NCBI GenBank assembly: GCA_002429595.1 | Contig: DJAM01000052.1 | Location: forward strand, 1-14,399 | Origin: Coxiellaceae bacterium UBA6002 | Lineage (GTDB): Bacteria > Pseudomonadota > Gammaproteobacteria > UBA6002 | Direction: 5' to 3' | Length of the DNA stretch: 14,399 nucleotides | Part shown: piece after piece, positions 1-6,689 of the stretch | Numbering within the stretch: position 1 is the first letter of the stretch | How the letters are laid out: each line of letters begins with the position of its first letter | Notes under the pieces: model-generated | The model's input: only the letters and a program-made list of their open reading frames with translations | Databases searched by the model: none | Told to the model about the DNA's origin: nothing | Position numbers and translations under genes: made by a program

Positions 1-2086
1 GTGGTAAAGAAATGTCTTTAACCTTAGATCTCAAATAATCCTCCAACTGCGCTAAACTTTTTTCTTCACTTAACCAGATGGAATGACAACTCGTGAGTAA
101 ACTGTGACATTTGGCTTGAAAGGTGAACCAATTATATTCCGTACGTACGCTAATAAGATCCTCTATCTTATCCCGTAGTACCTTAGGAGCAATATTCTCA
201 AAACCTTGTTCAAATGAGGTTAAATGATCGATGGCCTCTTGCTTTTTATCTTCAGGTAACTTAATCCACGTATTGAGGTAAACTTCAAATAATTTGTTGA
301 CCATTTCCTGAATTTTTTCTTCTTTATCCATCCGCCAACCATTCAGTTTTTTAAGTTCGATAAATGTCTCAAGCTGCACGACCTTGTCTTTAAAATCCTG
401 ACTGTGATAATCAAAGTATGTTTCAGTGGGCATTAATCCAGCCAGAAGATTTTCCCAAGCTTGGGGATTATTTTGTACTGGAATTGGCCGAAAAGGATTG
501 TCTTCATCATAAGTGGCTTGACTTAGAGGGAAAACAATCGTGTCTTCATCTAGGTTAATATCATAAATTACGTCATTACCTTTCTCTGTTTGTTCTTTAT
601 TCTGCTGCGCTTTTTGACGTTCTATGTCAGCCGGTAAAGTCAGAACAAGCTCTACAGTTTGAATGAAAGTCAGATACTGTAATGTGTTATCAGCGCTCAA
701 GTTCACATGAGAAACAGCAGCCTGTAATTCTTCAACAAATTTTTTCAAATGCGATTGGAAATCGGGTGTGCACAGCTCCTCAGAATCGAGCTCCAGAGTC
801 AAACGAGTTTTAAGCTGCTCGGTAATAAAAGCCGCATAATCTAACATGACCTCTACAATTTGTTTTTGTTGTTCTCCTAAATAAACTTGCCAGTTGCTTA
901 AAAACTTCTGTTTATGATGACCAAAAAGTCGGCCCCAAAATCCTTTAGGTTTTTGGTTTTCGGCGATATTATTTTGTTGCACCACTTGTTTTTCGAGCTG
1001 ACACAACGCCTGCCACTTAGCATTAGGATAAAAAGAAAATAATGACTTAAATTCATTCTTTGGTTGTGGCAAAAAACGAAGTGTCGTGATAAAAGGAAAT
1101 TGATCCTGTAAAAAATCCATCGAATGATATCCAAATAATTTCCCAAAAATAGAAGGTTGTTTGATATCACCCTCAAAAATTTTGGGAATCATCACCGCAT
1201 GCTTATTACTATTTTTAAGAAGAACATGCTGTTCATCTGTCTGATACCAGCTCAATTTATTTAATTCACCTATTTGCGCTTTTGTTCCAAATTGTTGAAT
1301 AAATTGATGGTATTGCAAGAAAATGTTTCCTGATAAACCATGACGAGGCTGTGGCGGCAAAATGAAATTTTCTTTCAACAATTTCATGTTTTTTAATTGA
1401 TGAGCGAGATGATAAGTCACATCGTCACAGTGAATATCTTTGGTATCAGAGGCTACTTTTAAACGCGCCAACATGGCCTGCGCTATCCCTTGGCGTACTT
1501 TCTGAATCTGTTGAGTAAGAATTGCCACGTAATTTTTAATATGCCTTCTATCTGCCCAATAGAGTTTATTTTTATTGATTTGATATTCAGATTTAAGCAG
1601 ACTCACATACTGCTCAAAGACAGGAAGATAATGATCAATCACAGCGATTAATGCTTGGCTGGTGTAAAACGAATAGTTAGCGTGTTTTATCCAGGCTGTT
1701 TTTAAAGATAACAGTTTTTCTTTTTGCTCACGCGTTACGCAGGCACCTTGCAATCTCTTCCACTGCCAATCATCGTTTAAAGTAGCCTGTTGATTGACAT
1801 ACCAATTATGCATTTGCTTTTTTTGGACATCGTTAAGGTATAAAGTTGTATGTTCTTTAAAAGCTGTCGAATCATATGCTTTGGCAGCAGCAACTAAATT
1901 TTCATGATGAAGCGCAGAGTCTTTTCCGCTTAACCCTAAAAATAATGACGGTATTTGTTCGTAATAACGATTCGCTTCACAAAGGTGATTCAGCGCTTCA
2001 GGTGAAAATAAAGAAAAGCTTTTCAATGCTTGTTGATGAGTTTCTTGTAAAGAAAATTTACTAAGATCAATAAGCGGTAATGTCAT
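1..2086 (-). CDS. Large helical protein of unknown function, C-terminus outside window
   Basis: An uninterrupted minus-strand frame of about 695 codons runs off the left edge, so the protein is longer than what is seen. I do not recognise the family. The visible part is soluble, rich in Gln, Lys, Leu and Glu, with long helical and coiled-coil-like stretches and no signal peptide or membrane segment. A motif occurs twice: FGKLFGYH at residues 314-321 and FWGRLFGHH at 383-391, each followed by a -FL- position. The start chosen is ATG at 2086 (MTLPLID). In-frame ATGs at 2146 and 2167 are also possible; none has a strong ribosome binding site. It lies just downstream of the element's replication operon, on the same strand. 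Size, helical make-up and position as cargo are compatible with a secreted effector or a defence protein, but neither can be shown because the C-terminus is missing. Confidence 0.8.
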   Translation of the reverse strand, partial: MTLPLIDLSKFSLQETHQQALKSFSLFSPEALNHLCEANRYYEQIPSLFLGLSGKDSALHHENLVAAAKAYDSTAFKEHTTLYLNDVQKKQMHNWYVNQQATLNDDWQWKRLQGACVTREQKEKLLSLKTAWIKHANYSFYTSQALIAVIDHYLPVFEQYVSLLKSEYQINKNKLYWADRRHIKNYVAILTQQIQKVRQGIAQAMLARLKVASDTKDIHCDDVTYHLAHQLKNMKLLKENFILPPQPRHGLSGNIFLQYHQFIQQFGTKAQIGELNKLSWYQTDEQHVLLKNSNKHAVMIPKIFEGDIKQPSIFGKLFGYHSMDFLQDQFPFITTLRFLPQPKNEFKSLFSFYPNAKWQALCQLEKQVVQQNNIAENQKPKGFWGRLFGHHKQKFLSNWQVYLGEQQKQIVEVMLDYAAFITEQLKTRLTLELDSEELCTPDFQSHLKKFVEELQAAVSHVNLSADNTLQYLTFIQTVELVLTLPADIERQKAQQNKEQTEKGNDVIYDINLDEDTIVFPLSQATYDEDNPFRPIPVQNNPQAWENLLAGLMPTETYFDYHSQDFKDKVVQLETFIELKKLNGWRMDKEEKIQEMVNKLFEVYLNTWIKLPEDKKQEAIDHLTSFEQGFENIAPKVLRDKIEDLISVRTEYNWFTFQAKCHSLLTSCHSIWLSEEKSLAQLEDYLRSKVKDISLP

Positions 2087-2148
2087 CGCCGTTTCCCACG
2101 TTAAAAATAATAAAACTATTTTGTGAGGAAACGTAAGGTCTGTCATTA

Positions 2149-2162
2149 CAGTATATATACTG
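2149..2162. promoter_or_regulatory. 14-bp perfect palindrome upstream of the large gene
   Basis: CAGTATATATACTG is a perfect palindrome about 63 bases before the preferred start of the large gene and 30 bases after the stop of the solo LuxR gene. Read on the minus strand it contains -10-like TATATA. It may be the promoter or operator of the large gene. AT palindromes of this length arise by chance in AT-rich DNA, so the call is weak. Confidence 0.25.
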
Positions 2163-2191
2163 AACATGAAAGCCTACCCATAAAAATAATT

Positions 2192-2410
2192 TTATTGCGC
2201 CCAAACTTCTTTTAGGATTTGTGTCATGCGAGTGATGCTTAGTTTTTTTCTAGCATTCATGAGATAAAATTCGATTGTTCTAGGACTTAAATGTAAAATA
2301 CTTGCCGCTTCTTTTGCCGTATTTCCCTGTAAAATCAGTTTGACGCATTCTTTTTCCCGGGGTGATAATTCATCTAAGGTATACACTTTATTTTTATTTT
2401 CATTTAACAT
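2192..2410 (-). CDS. Solo LuxR/GerE-type DNA-binding protein
   Basis: A 72-residue protein made almost only of a LuxR C-terminal HTH domain. LSPREKECVKLILQGNTAKE opens the domain, followed by ASILHLSPRTIEFYLMNARKKL with the recognition helix. There is no sensor or receiver domain, so it probably acts by binding DNA directly or by pairing with a larger LuxR protein. The start is decided by the ribosome binding site: GGGAG lies six bases before the ATG at 2410, whereas a TTG five codons upstream would place that site inside the gene. It is the last gene of the minus-strand run that begins with the YdaS-like repressor, 44 bases after the preceding 85-residue gene. A larger PAS-LuxR protein is encoded at 5013-5741. 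Its targets are unknown; the large gene directly downstream is a candidate. Confidence 0.85.
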   Translation of the reverse strand: MLNENKNKVYTLDELSPREKECVKLILQGNTAKEAASILHLSPRTIEFYLMNARKKLSITRMTQILKEVWAQ

Positions 2411-2454
2411 CTTTTTCTCCCACAATTCGCTATAAATTCCAAAGTTTTTTTTTC

Positions 2455-2712
2455 TTAGACGTCACCATGCATTCTGAATAGTGCTAAGTAATGCAAATAT
2501 AACTCCACAAATAAGTTAGCTATTGATGGCATCTCATCAAGCGCTCTACCGCAGAGTATTGGCCAGCTGTCCATTGTTGAAAGAGTGATAGAAATAAGAG
2601 GGTCGTCAAAAATAATACAACCTTGTCTTCCTAGGTGCTTCAAGGTCGATTCCACTTTACCCCAAGCCTGAAATGCTAAAAGCTTTTCTATTGTTTTGCC
2701 TTCCTGAGACAT
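2455..2712 (-). CDS. Hypothetical 85-residue protein of the replication operon
   Basis: I do not recognise this protein. It is a compact, mixed alpha/beta-looking sequence without signal peptide or membrane segment. It has a central hydrophobic stretch (GCIIFDDPLISITL, about residues 31-44) and a Leu/Tyr-rich C-terminal helix (NLFVELYLHYLALF). The ATG at 2712 has a good ribosome binding site, GGGGAG eight bases upstream. It begins 23 bases after the zinc-finger gene stops and is followed by the solo LuxR gene, so it is probably co-transcribed with the replication module. Small unknown genes in this position of phage-like operons are often accessory replication or regulatory proteins, which is only an inference here. 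Confidence 0.65.
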   Translation of the reverse strand: MSQEGKTIEKLLAFQAWGKVESTLKHLGRQGCIIFDDPLISITLSTMDSWPILCGRALDEMPSIANLFVELYLHYLALFRMHGDV

Positions 2713-2735
2713 GAAAAGTTTCTCCCCTTGCTAAA

Positions 2736-3098
2736 CTAAATTCTATTCCGATTCTTTTTTTTCCGAATTTTTGCTTCTTCGTCTAACTTCCTCCAGAACT
2801 TCGTTCGCCAAGAAATCTGACTTTCCATGATAGCGATATGATTATCTTCAGCATTCTTTAAATCCGCCTCGGCAAGCTTTGGATCATTGCGCGAAAAAAA
2901 ATGATAAGTGCAGTACCAGACATCACTCTTCGTCGTGTAAGGCGACATTGTTCCTGGTAACGGACAGCGACGATCTCCTAAACGATAGCTACACCCACCA
3001 TCATGGGCTATAGATTCATTAACGACATTCAACCAACCACAAGAACATTTTCTGGCATGATTAAGAAACGAACCACAGTCGGGACAGTACTTTGCCAT
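2736..3098 (-). CDS. Small protein with two predicted zinc-binding sites
   Basis: The 120-residue product carries two cysteine clusters. An N-terminal zinc ribbon has C5-P-D-C8 and C18-S-C20, and a second site has C36, C45, C63 and H66 in the pattern C-x8-C-x17-C-x2-H. The C-terminal third is charged and ends in a basic tail (KIRKKKNRNRI), consistent with nucleic-acid binding. Proteins with the pattern RCPLPGT...WYC..H occur next to phage-type replication genes; that is recollection of a gene context, not a search result. The gene starts three bases after the replication gene ends, so its ribosome binding site (GGAAA) lies inside the last codons of that gene and the two are probably translationally coupled. 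A role in replication or transcription of the element is inferred. Confidence 0.75.
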   Translation of the reverse strand: MAKYCPDCGSFLNHARKCSCGWLNVVNESIAHDGGCSYRLGDRRCPLPGTMSPYTTKSDVWYCTYHFFSRNDPKLAEADLKNAEDNHIAIMESQISWRTKFWRKLDEEAKIRKKKNRNRI

Positions 3099-3101
3099 GA
3101 A

Positions 3102-3995
3102 TTATTTTTCCAACTGTTCAGGAGACAACAACTCACCCACGTATTGTTCAAACTTCGTGGGATTAAATAAAGTGGCTGGTCGCAAAAAATTTTCCATGTG
3201 AGGATCATTGCTCCATTCGCGAGTTTTCTTCGCAATCACCTGTCGGCATTGTGTAACTGTTGCACCCGAGCGCAATCGATCGATGATTAACTCCATGTTC
3301 TCAGCAACAGGTCGATAGTTACGTCCTACTTTGGCGTTGAGAAACTCTAGAACAGCCATGGCGTCTTGGTAGATGGGTTGAGGCGGTGACTCAGAAATAA
3401 TTTTTTTATTTATAAAATTATTTTTCTCTGCATGATGACGCGTGACTAACGCGACCTTCCCTTCCTTATTCCTTTCCTTTTCTTTGTTCCCTTCCTTTTC
3501 CACGTGTGCATGCACATGTTCGTAATGACACGCTGGTAATTCCGTGGGGCACGCGTCAGCCACACGTGACCCACACGTGGTAGAGATACTGTCTTGATCA
3601 GTATTAACGTGATTGATGGGTAATATGGAAGAAACAACGAGAGTTTGGCAGTCATTATTGATTTTAGCAGGCAGGATACTCTCGGATTCACGCGTGTTAA
3701 TCGATTGATGCAAATGCCAACTGGGGATACAGCCATAACATTCGTCATCGACTTCATATTTTTCAATAAAGCCATAGGCTTCTAACGCGTCTAACACTTT
3801 ATCAAAGTCGATGAAATCATAAGGAAGGACATCTAATTTAAGCTGTCGAGGTCGCCATCTGAATCGGCCATCTCGATCACAACAGGTAAACAAACCAATA
3901 AAAGCAAATCTCAGTGGTAACTTGGTGATTTCTTCCGCCTCAAAAAGTTTTTCATGCCGAAATAGTTCAGGTTTTACTGTACGAATTCGCGCCAC
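3102..3995 (-). CDS. Phage-type replication initiator with Phg_2220-like C-terminal domain
   Basis: The 297-residue protein has the layout of phage O-like replication proteins. An N-terminal winged-helix-like domain starts MARIRTVKPELFRHEKLF and runs to about residue 110 (CDRDGRFRWRPRQLKLD, YGCIPSWHLHQSINTRES). A low-complexity charged linker follows (about 115-205, including KEGNKEKERNKEGK). The C-terminal domain, about 209-290, resembles the conserved phage C-terminal domain of the TIGR02220/Phg_2220_C type (VLEFLNAKVGRNYRP, TREWSNDPHMENFLRPATLF). It should bind the origin and recruit a helicase or loader; no separate helicase is encoded here. The start is GTG at 3995, supported by AGGAGG five bases upstream. 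It lies 20 bases after the YdaS-like gene. The DNA encoding the linker looks like an origin (see 3395-3581). Confidence 0.85.
   Translation of the reverse strand: MARIRTVKPELFRHEKLFEAEEITKLPLRFAFIGLFTCCDRDGRFRWRPRQLKLDVLPYDFIDFDKVLDALEAYGFIEKYEVDDECYGCIPSWHLHQSINTRESESILPAKINNDCQTLVVSSILPINHVNTDQDSISTTCGSRVADACPTELPACHYEHVHAHVEKEGNKEKERNKEGKVALVTRHHAEKNNFINKKIISESPPQPIYQDAMAVLEFLNAKVGRNYRPVAENMELIIDRLRSGATVTQCRQVIAKKTREWSNDPHMENFLRPATLFNPTKFEQYVGELLSPEQLEK
3395..3581. other. Candidate replication origin inside the replication gene
   Basis: Three signals sit side by side in the linker-coding part of the initiator gene. First, GC-rich short palindromes: CACGTG at 3501, 3563 and 3574, ACGCGT at 3551, and GTGCATGCAC at 3506-3515. 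The last two CACGTG sites lie in 11-bp repeats, CCACACGTGAC then CCACACGTGGT (3560-3581), with a weaker unit before them. Second, positions 3455-3501 are 45 of 47 pyrimidines. Third, 3395-3425 is 31 bases with no G or C, suited to unwinding. Further ACGCGT sites occur at 3438, 3690 and 3785. Phage lambda places its origin inside gene O with the same order of iterons, purine tract and AT-rich DNA. The assignment is inferred from layout alone. Confidence 0.45.
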
Positions 3996-4015
3996 ACTAT
4001 CCTCCTTTCTTAGAA

Positions 4016-4315
4016 CTAGATGCTCTTTTTTTCTAATAATTTTTGCTTAATTAGTCGAATTTCCACTTCAAGAAAAGAGATACGATCTAAAATATCGCCT
4101 CCATATTTTGAGTAGTTTTTGACATGAGGAGCGAGCTCGTAGCGACTGACAACGCCTTGTGTCATGCATTCAATTGCAATGGCATACTCAAAGGGAACAC
4201 CTTTATCTCGATTAAGCCAATTGTTAATCAAGGAAGGTTTTACCCCCAGCTTTTTTGCTAATGCAACTTGAGTCCCTATAGTACGTATTGCTTTTAATAA
4301 TGCTGTACGGTGCAT
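4016..4315 (-). CDS. YdaS-like Cro/CI-family DNA-binding repressor
   Basis: This 99-residue protein has an N-terminal helix-turn-helix of the YdaS/Cro type: LLKAIRTIGTQVALAKKLGV followed by KPSLINNWLNRDKGVPFEYA, residues 6-45. The phrase INNWLNR..GVP..YAIAIE is typical of YdaS-like proteins. The C-terminal 25 residues (ILDRISFLEVEIRLIKQKLL) look like a short coiled coil, probably for dimerisation. It is the first gene of the minus-strand replication operon. The ATG at 4315 lies 87 bases from a perfect 22-bp palindrome that is a natural operator for it, and an AlpA-like gene diverges on the other side. It probably controls the switch between a quiet integrated state and replication. Whether it acts as repressor or activator, or as a toxin-antitoxin partner as proposed for some YdaS proteins, cannot be seen. 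Confidence 0.8.
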   Translation of the reverse strand: MHRTALLKAIRTIGTQVALAKKLGVKPSLINNWLNRDKGVPFEYAIAIECMTQGVVSRYELAPHVKNYSKYGGDILDRISFLEVEIRLIKQKLLEKKSI

Positions 4316-4402
4316 AAGATATTGCTCGCCCTTTCTTCAGCTCTTCCAAGCTCTTGACTCACTTCATCTGCGATCAATGAGTTAAGAAATACTAGCAATT
4401 TA

Positions 4403-4424
4403 AAAATTCACAATTGTGAATTTT
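4403..4424. promoter_or_regulatory. 22-bp perfect palindrome, probable operator of the divergent control region
   Basis: Half sites AAAATTCACAA and TTGTGAATTTT meet with no spacer. It lies in the 235-base gap between the YdaS-like gene (minus, start 4315) and the AlpA-like gene (plus, start 4551). The core TTCACAA/TTGTGAA has the dimer-site form used by Cro/CI-family repressors. Both orientations contain TTGTGA, which could serve as a -35 element, so binding would block transcription. No second copy was seen in the window. Confidence 0.6.
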
Positions 4425-4550
4425 AACTCCAGTAAACTAAGGCATTATTTGAGCAACAACGTCCCACAACCATAAACAAGAGAAACAGAAAAAATCTATT
4501 AATTATTTTATTTATCAAAAATTTCAATATATTTTTAGGATAAAAAAATC

Positions 4551-4781
4551 ATGACTCAAGATAATGAAAAAAAATGTTTTTCCGAAAAAGAAGCAGCCGA
4601 GTATATCTGCATGAGTCGATCATATCTTAGGCAAGATCGCATGAATGGTATACGGCAAAACAGAACACCAGGCCCTCCATTCGTTAAAATTAATCGCACT
4701 GTTCGATATTTAAAAGAGGATCTCGATGCATGGTTAATTTTCCACAAAATTGAAAGAAAACTGCCTAATTATGAATGCTAA
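4551..4781 (+). CDS. AlpA/excisionase-like MerR-type HTH protein
   Basis: The 76-residue protein is a single winged-helix DNA-binding domain of the AlpA/excisionase kind. FSEKEAAEYICMSRSYLRQD forms the helix-turn-helix (about residues 10-29), and the wing and closing helix are PPFVKINRTVRYLKEDLDAWL (about 42-62). Known AlpA and Xis proteins of integrated elements activate or assist excision with the cognate integrase; the integrase here is 4 kb away at 8597-9811. The ATG at 4551 has AGGA about 11 bases upstream, a rather long spacing. It is the only plus-strand gene of the element and diverges from the YdaS-like repressor across a perfect palindrome. That fits a role as the excision or directionality factor under repressor control. 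Confidence 0.8.
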   Translation: MTQDNEKKCFSEKEAAEYICMSRSYLRQDRMNGIRQNRTPGPPFVKINRTVRYLKEDLDAWLIFHKIERKLPNYEC

Positions 4782-5012
4782 AGTATGCAATCATTTTTCT
4801 AATAACCATATTTTTTAAATCTATTTAGATGGATAAGTTGCTTCTTAATTTTAGTTTGCACAAATAGGAGTATTATTGAACTATTGTCAATACAATACAT
4901 CCGTTGCAAACACGGGGAGTTATAACAAGTGAAAATTGAAAATATATTCATATCAATTGAATTGTAAAACGAAGATCAAAAACGGAGTAACTAGGGGGGA
5001 AATGATCTAAAA
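4782..5012. other. Intergenic gap, no gene seen
   Basis: This 231-base stretch lies between the 3' ends of the AlpA-like gene and the PAS-LuxR gene. It is AT-rich. I see no frame longer than a dozen codons with a ribosome binding site, and no convincing hairpin with a T run to serve as terminator for either gene. Confidence 0.5.
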
Positions 5013-5741
5013 TTAATCACGAAGAATGAGAGATAATTGTTTATTGAACAATCTTTCAGGAATGCTATTTAAATATCCTAAGCTAATTGCTTTATCAATT
5101 AACTCATATCTATTTTGAGCATCAAACCTAGCTTTAAGTTGCTCAAGATATTCATCAACAGTTCTATGTGAAATTCCAAGTAATATGGCAATTTGCTTAA
5201 CTGTTTTGCCGCGCAATAAATAAAATAAAACGTCGCACAGGCGCTCACTTAATTTGATTTCTCCAAATTTGTTACCCAAGATATAACTGCTTTGGCCCAG
5301 TAAAATATTATTTACATCCTCTACCGATACTTTTGCTAATATCGACCCTAAATCAATTATAGAAGCGTTCGTTATGTCAGCGCCATGAAAAATAGTACCA
5401 ACAATCTGATGATCAACGTCTAAGAGTGGTGTTTTGGTAAATAAGTAAGCTTTCCACTGATTTCCTGCAAAAGGATGAATATCAAGTATTCTCATCCTAT
5501 GTGCTTTTTGCATCACTTGTTTATCCTGCTCCCTAAATAATGATGCACAGTTTACTGTTTCGCAGGGCATCTCAAAATCAGTTTTACCAATTGCCTCCTC
5601 ATGGTGAGCCAACCCAATAATTCGGCCATACTCAGCATTGGCATACATAAAGGTGGAGTTTTTGTCTTTACAGCCCCAAGCGCCAGGCATCTGATCAAAC
5701 AATGCTCTCAGCTTGGGATCAACAACAGGAACTTTTGACAT
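5013..5741 (-). CDS. PAS-LuxR transcriptional regulator
   Basis: The 242-residue protein joins an N-terminal PAS-like sensor domain (about residues 10-125: FDQMPGAWGCKDKNSTFMYA, IGKTDFEMPC, LLDVDHQIVGTIFHGADIT) to a C-terminal LuxR/GerE HTH (about 163-224: LSERLCDVLFYLLRGKTVKQ, then LLGISHRTVDEYLEQLKARF). The family senses a small molecule, redox state or partner through PAS and then binds DNA. This PAS-plus-HTH layout with the IGKTDFEMPC phrase is, from memory, common in Legionella. It begins nine bases after the cupin gene ends, with only a weak AAGTAAG-type ribosome binding site, so translation is probably coupled to the cupin. The ligand and targets are unknown. It lacks the LuxI-type autoinducer-binding domain, so quorum sensing should not be assumed. 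Confidence 0.88.
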   Translation of the reverse strand: MSKVPVVDPKLRALFDQMPGAWGCKDKNSTFMYANAEYGRIIGLAHHEEAIGKTDFEMPCETVNCASLFREQDKQVMQKAHRMRILDIHPFAGNQWKAYLFTKTPLLDVDHQIVGTIFHGADITNASIIDLGSILAKVSVEDVNNILLGQSSYILGNKFGEIKLSERLCDVLFYLLRGKTVKQIAILLGISHRTVDEYLEQLKARFDAQNRYELIDKAISLGYLNSIPERLFNKQLSLILRD

Positions 5742-5750
5742 CTCGAGAAC

Positions 5751-6164
5751 TTACTTAGTAAGATCACAAGTCAGAATCCTATCTGTATTTAAATGAGTAG
5801 CCGGGCATCCAAAGATTAAAATAAGTGGTTCACTTGCTATATTTTCTAATTGATGTATCACACCCGAATCGATATTAAAAAAGTCACCGGTTGTGACAGG
5901 TTTTGAACTAATATCTGTAGGTTGATTGTTTTCGTCAGGAATTGCGGTGTGAATTATTCCGGAACCAGACATAATTCCGTACACTTCGACTCCCTCACAG
6001 TGGTAATGAGCGCCTACCTTACCTTTAGGAGGGATCTCTGTGATATAGGTTCCGAAGGAAGGATCCTGGGTGAGTGGAGCAATTTTGATTCCAACCGCTG
6101 GATCCGCTACTGCACCATCAAGTGCTGTTTTAAAATTAGCTATTTTTACATCGCTTAAAGACAT
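5751..6164 (-). CDS. Single-domain cupin metalloprotein
   Basis: The 137-residue protein is one beta-barrel cupin domain. Cupin motif 1 is G51-A-H53-Y-H55-x4-E60-V-Y-x-I-x-x-G67-x-G69, and motif 2 is G93-D-F-F-N-I-D-S-G-V-I-H104-Q-L-E-N. H53, H55, E60 and H104 are the expected metal ligands, all present, so it should bind a divalent metal. Single-domain cupins include dioxygenases, isomerases and ligand sensors; the substrate cannot be named from sequence. The ATG at 6164 has GAGG about seven bases upstream. It is the first gene of a two-gene unit with the PAS-LuxR regulator. That pairing suggests it makes, modifies or binds the small molecule that the PAS domain detects, which is inference. 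Confidence 0.85.
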   Translation of the reverse strand: MSLSDVKIANFKTALDGAVADPAVGIKIAPLTQDPSFGTYITEIPPKGKVGAHYHCEGVEVYGIMSGSGIIHTAIPDENNQPTDISSKPVTTGDFFNIDSGVIHQLENIASEPLILIFGCPATHLNTDRILTCDLTK

Positions 6165-6689
6165 TATAAGCCTCGTCTCATGTACCTAAACAAGCATTAA
6201 TTGATTGCAATAAAGCCAAAGCCCTATTTTCAAATTTATCATCCTTTCCCATAATAGAATCAATCCTTATTAATATTTTATACAAACAGCCGATAGCTGA
6301 ATATGAGACATTGACCATAAATTCTGTAAGTTATTTGCTTATGCCGATTACAAGATTATGGGAAGATTGTTAGGGCGAATTAAGAGAGGTAACTATTGTC
6401 ATCTTGTCCATTCTTATTCGATCAAAGTTAATGCGATGAAGATTATTTACTATATTATATAATTTTCACTTAAACCTGATGGGATGACCCATCTGAAAGT
6501 ACAAAATTTAATAAAAATTCTATAAAAACCAATTATTTTCAAGTTTACTTAGCCAGCATGATGTATTTCTGATTTTTTATTGCATATTTCATTCAATAAT
6601 TAGAATGATTCCTAAGCAACTTGAGCAATTGGCTTAATGGCTTATTATTTAAAAAAGTTTCCATTTGCTTTTTAAGCGCACTTCACATT
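6165..6689. other. 525-base intergenic region, no gene seen
   Basis: The region lies upstream of the cupin and downstream of the abiEii-like gene, so it should hold the cupin promoter and the end of the abi operon. It is very AT-rich. Frames are short and lack ribosome binding sites; a 34-codon plus-strand frame near 6358 does not look like a gene. A small hairpin, GATGGG-ATGA-CCCATC at 6478-6493, lacks a T run and is not called a terminator. No repeats or RNA gene were recognised. Confidence 0.5.

Noticed and set aside
898..1176. Minus-strand 92-codon frame
   Set aside because: Out-of-frame shadow inside the continuous large gene, which has coding-like composition throughout.
3029..3235. 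Minus-strand 68-codon frame between the replication and zinc-finger genes
   Set aside because: Overlaps both well-supported genes in another frame and has no ribosome binding site.
6478..6493. Hairpin GATGGG-ATGA-CCCATC as a terminator
   Set aside because: Only six pairs, no T run on either side, and not placed directly after a gene.
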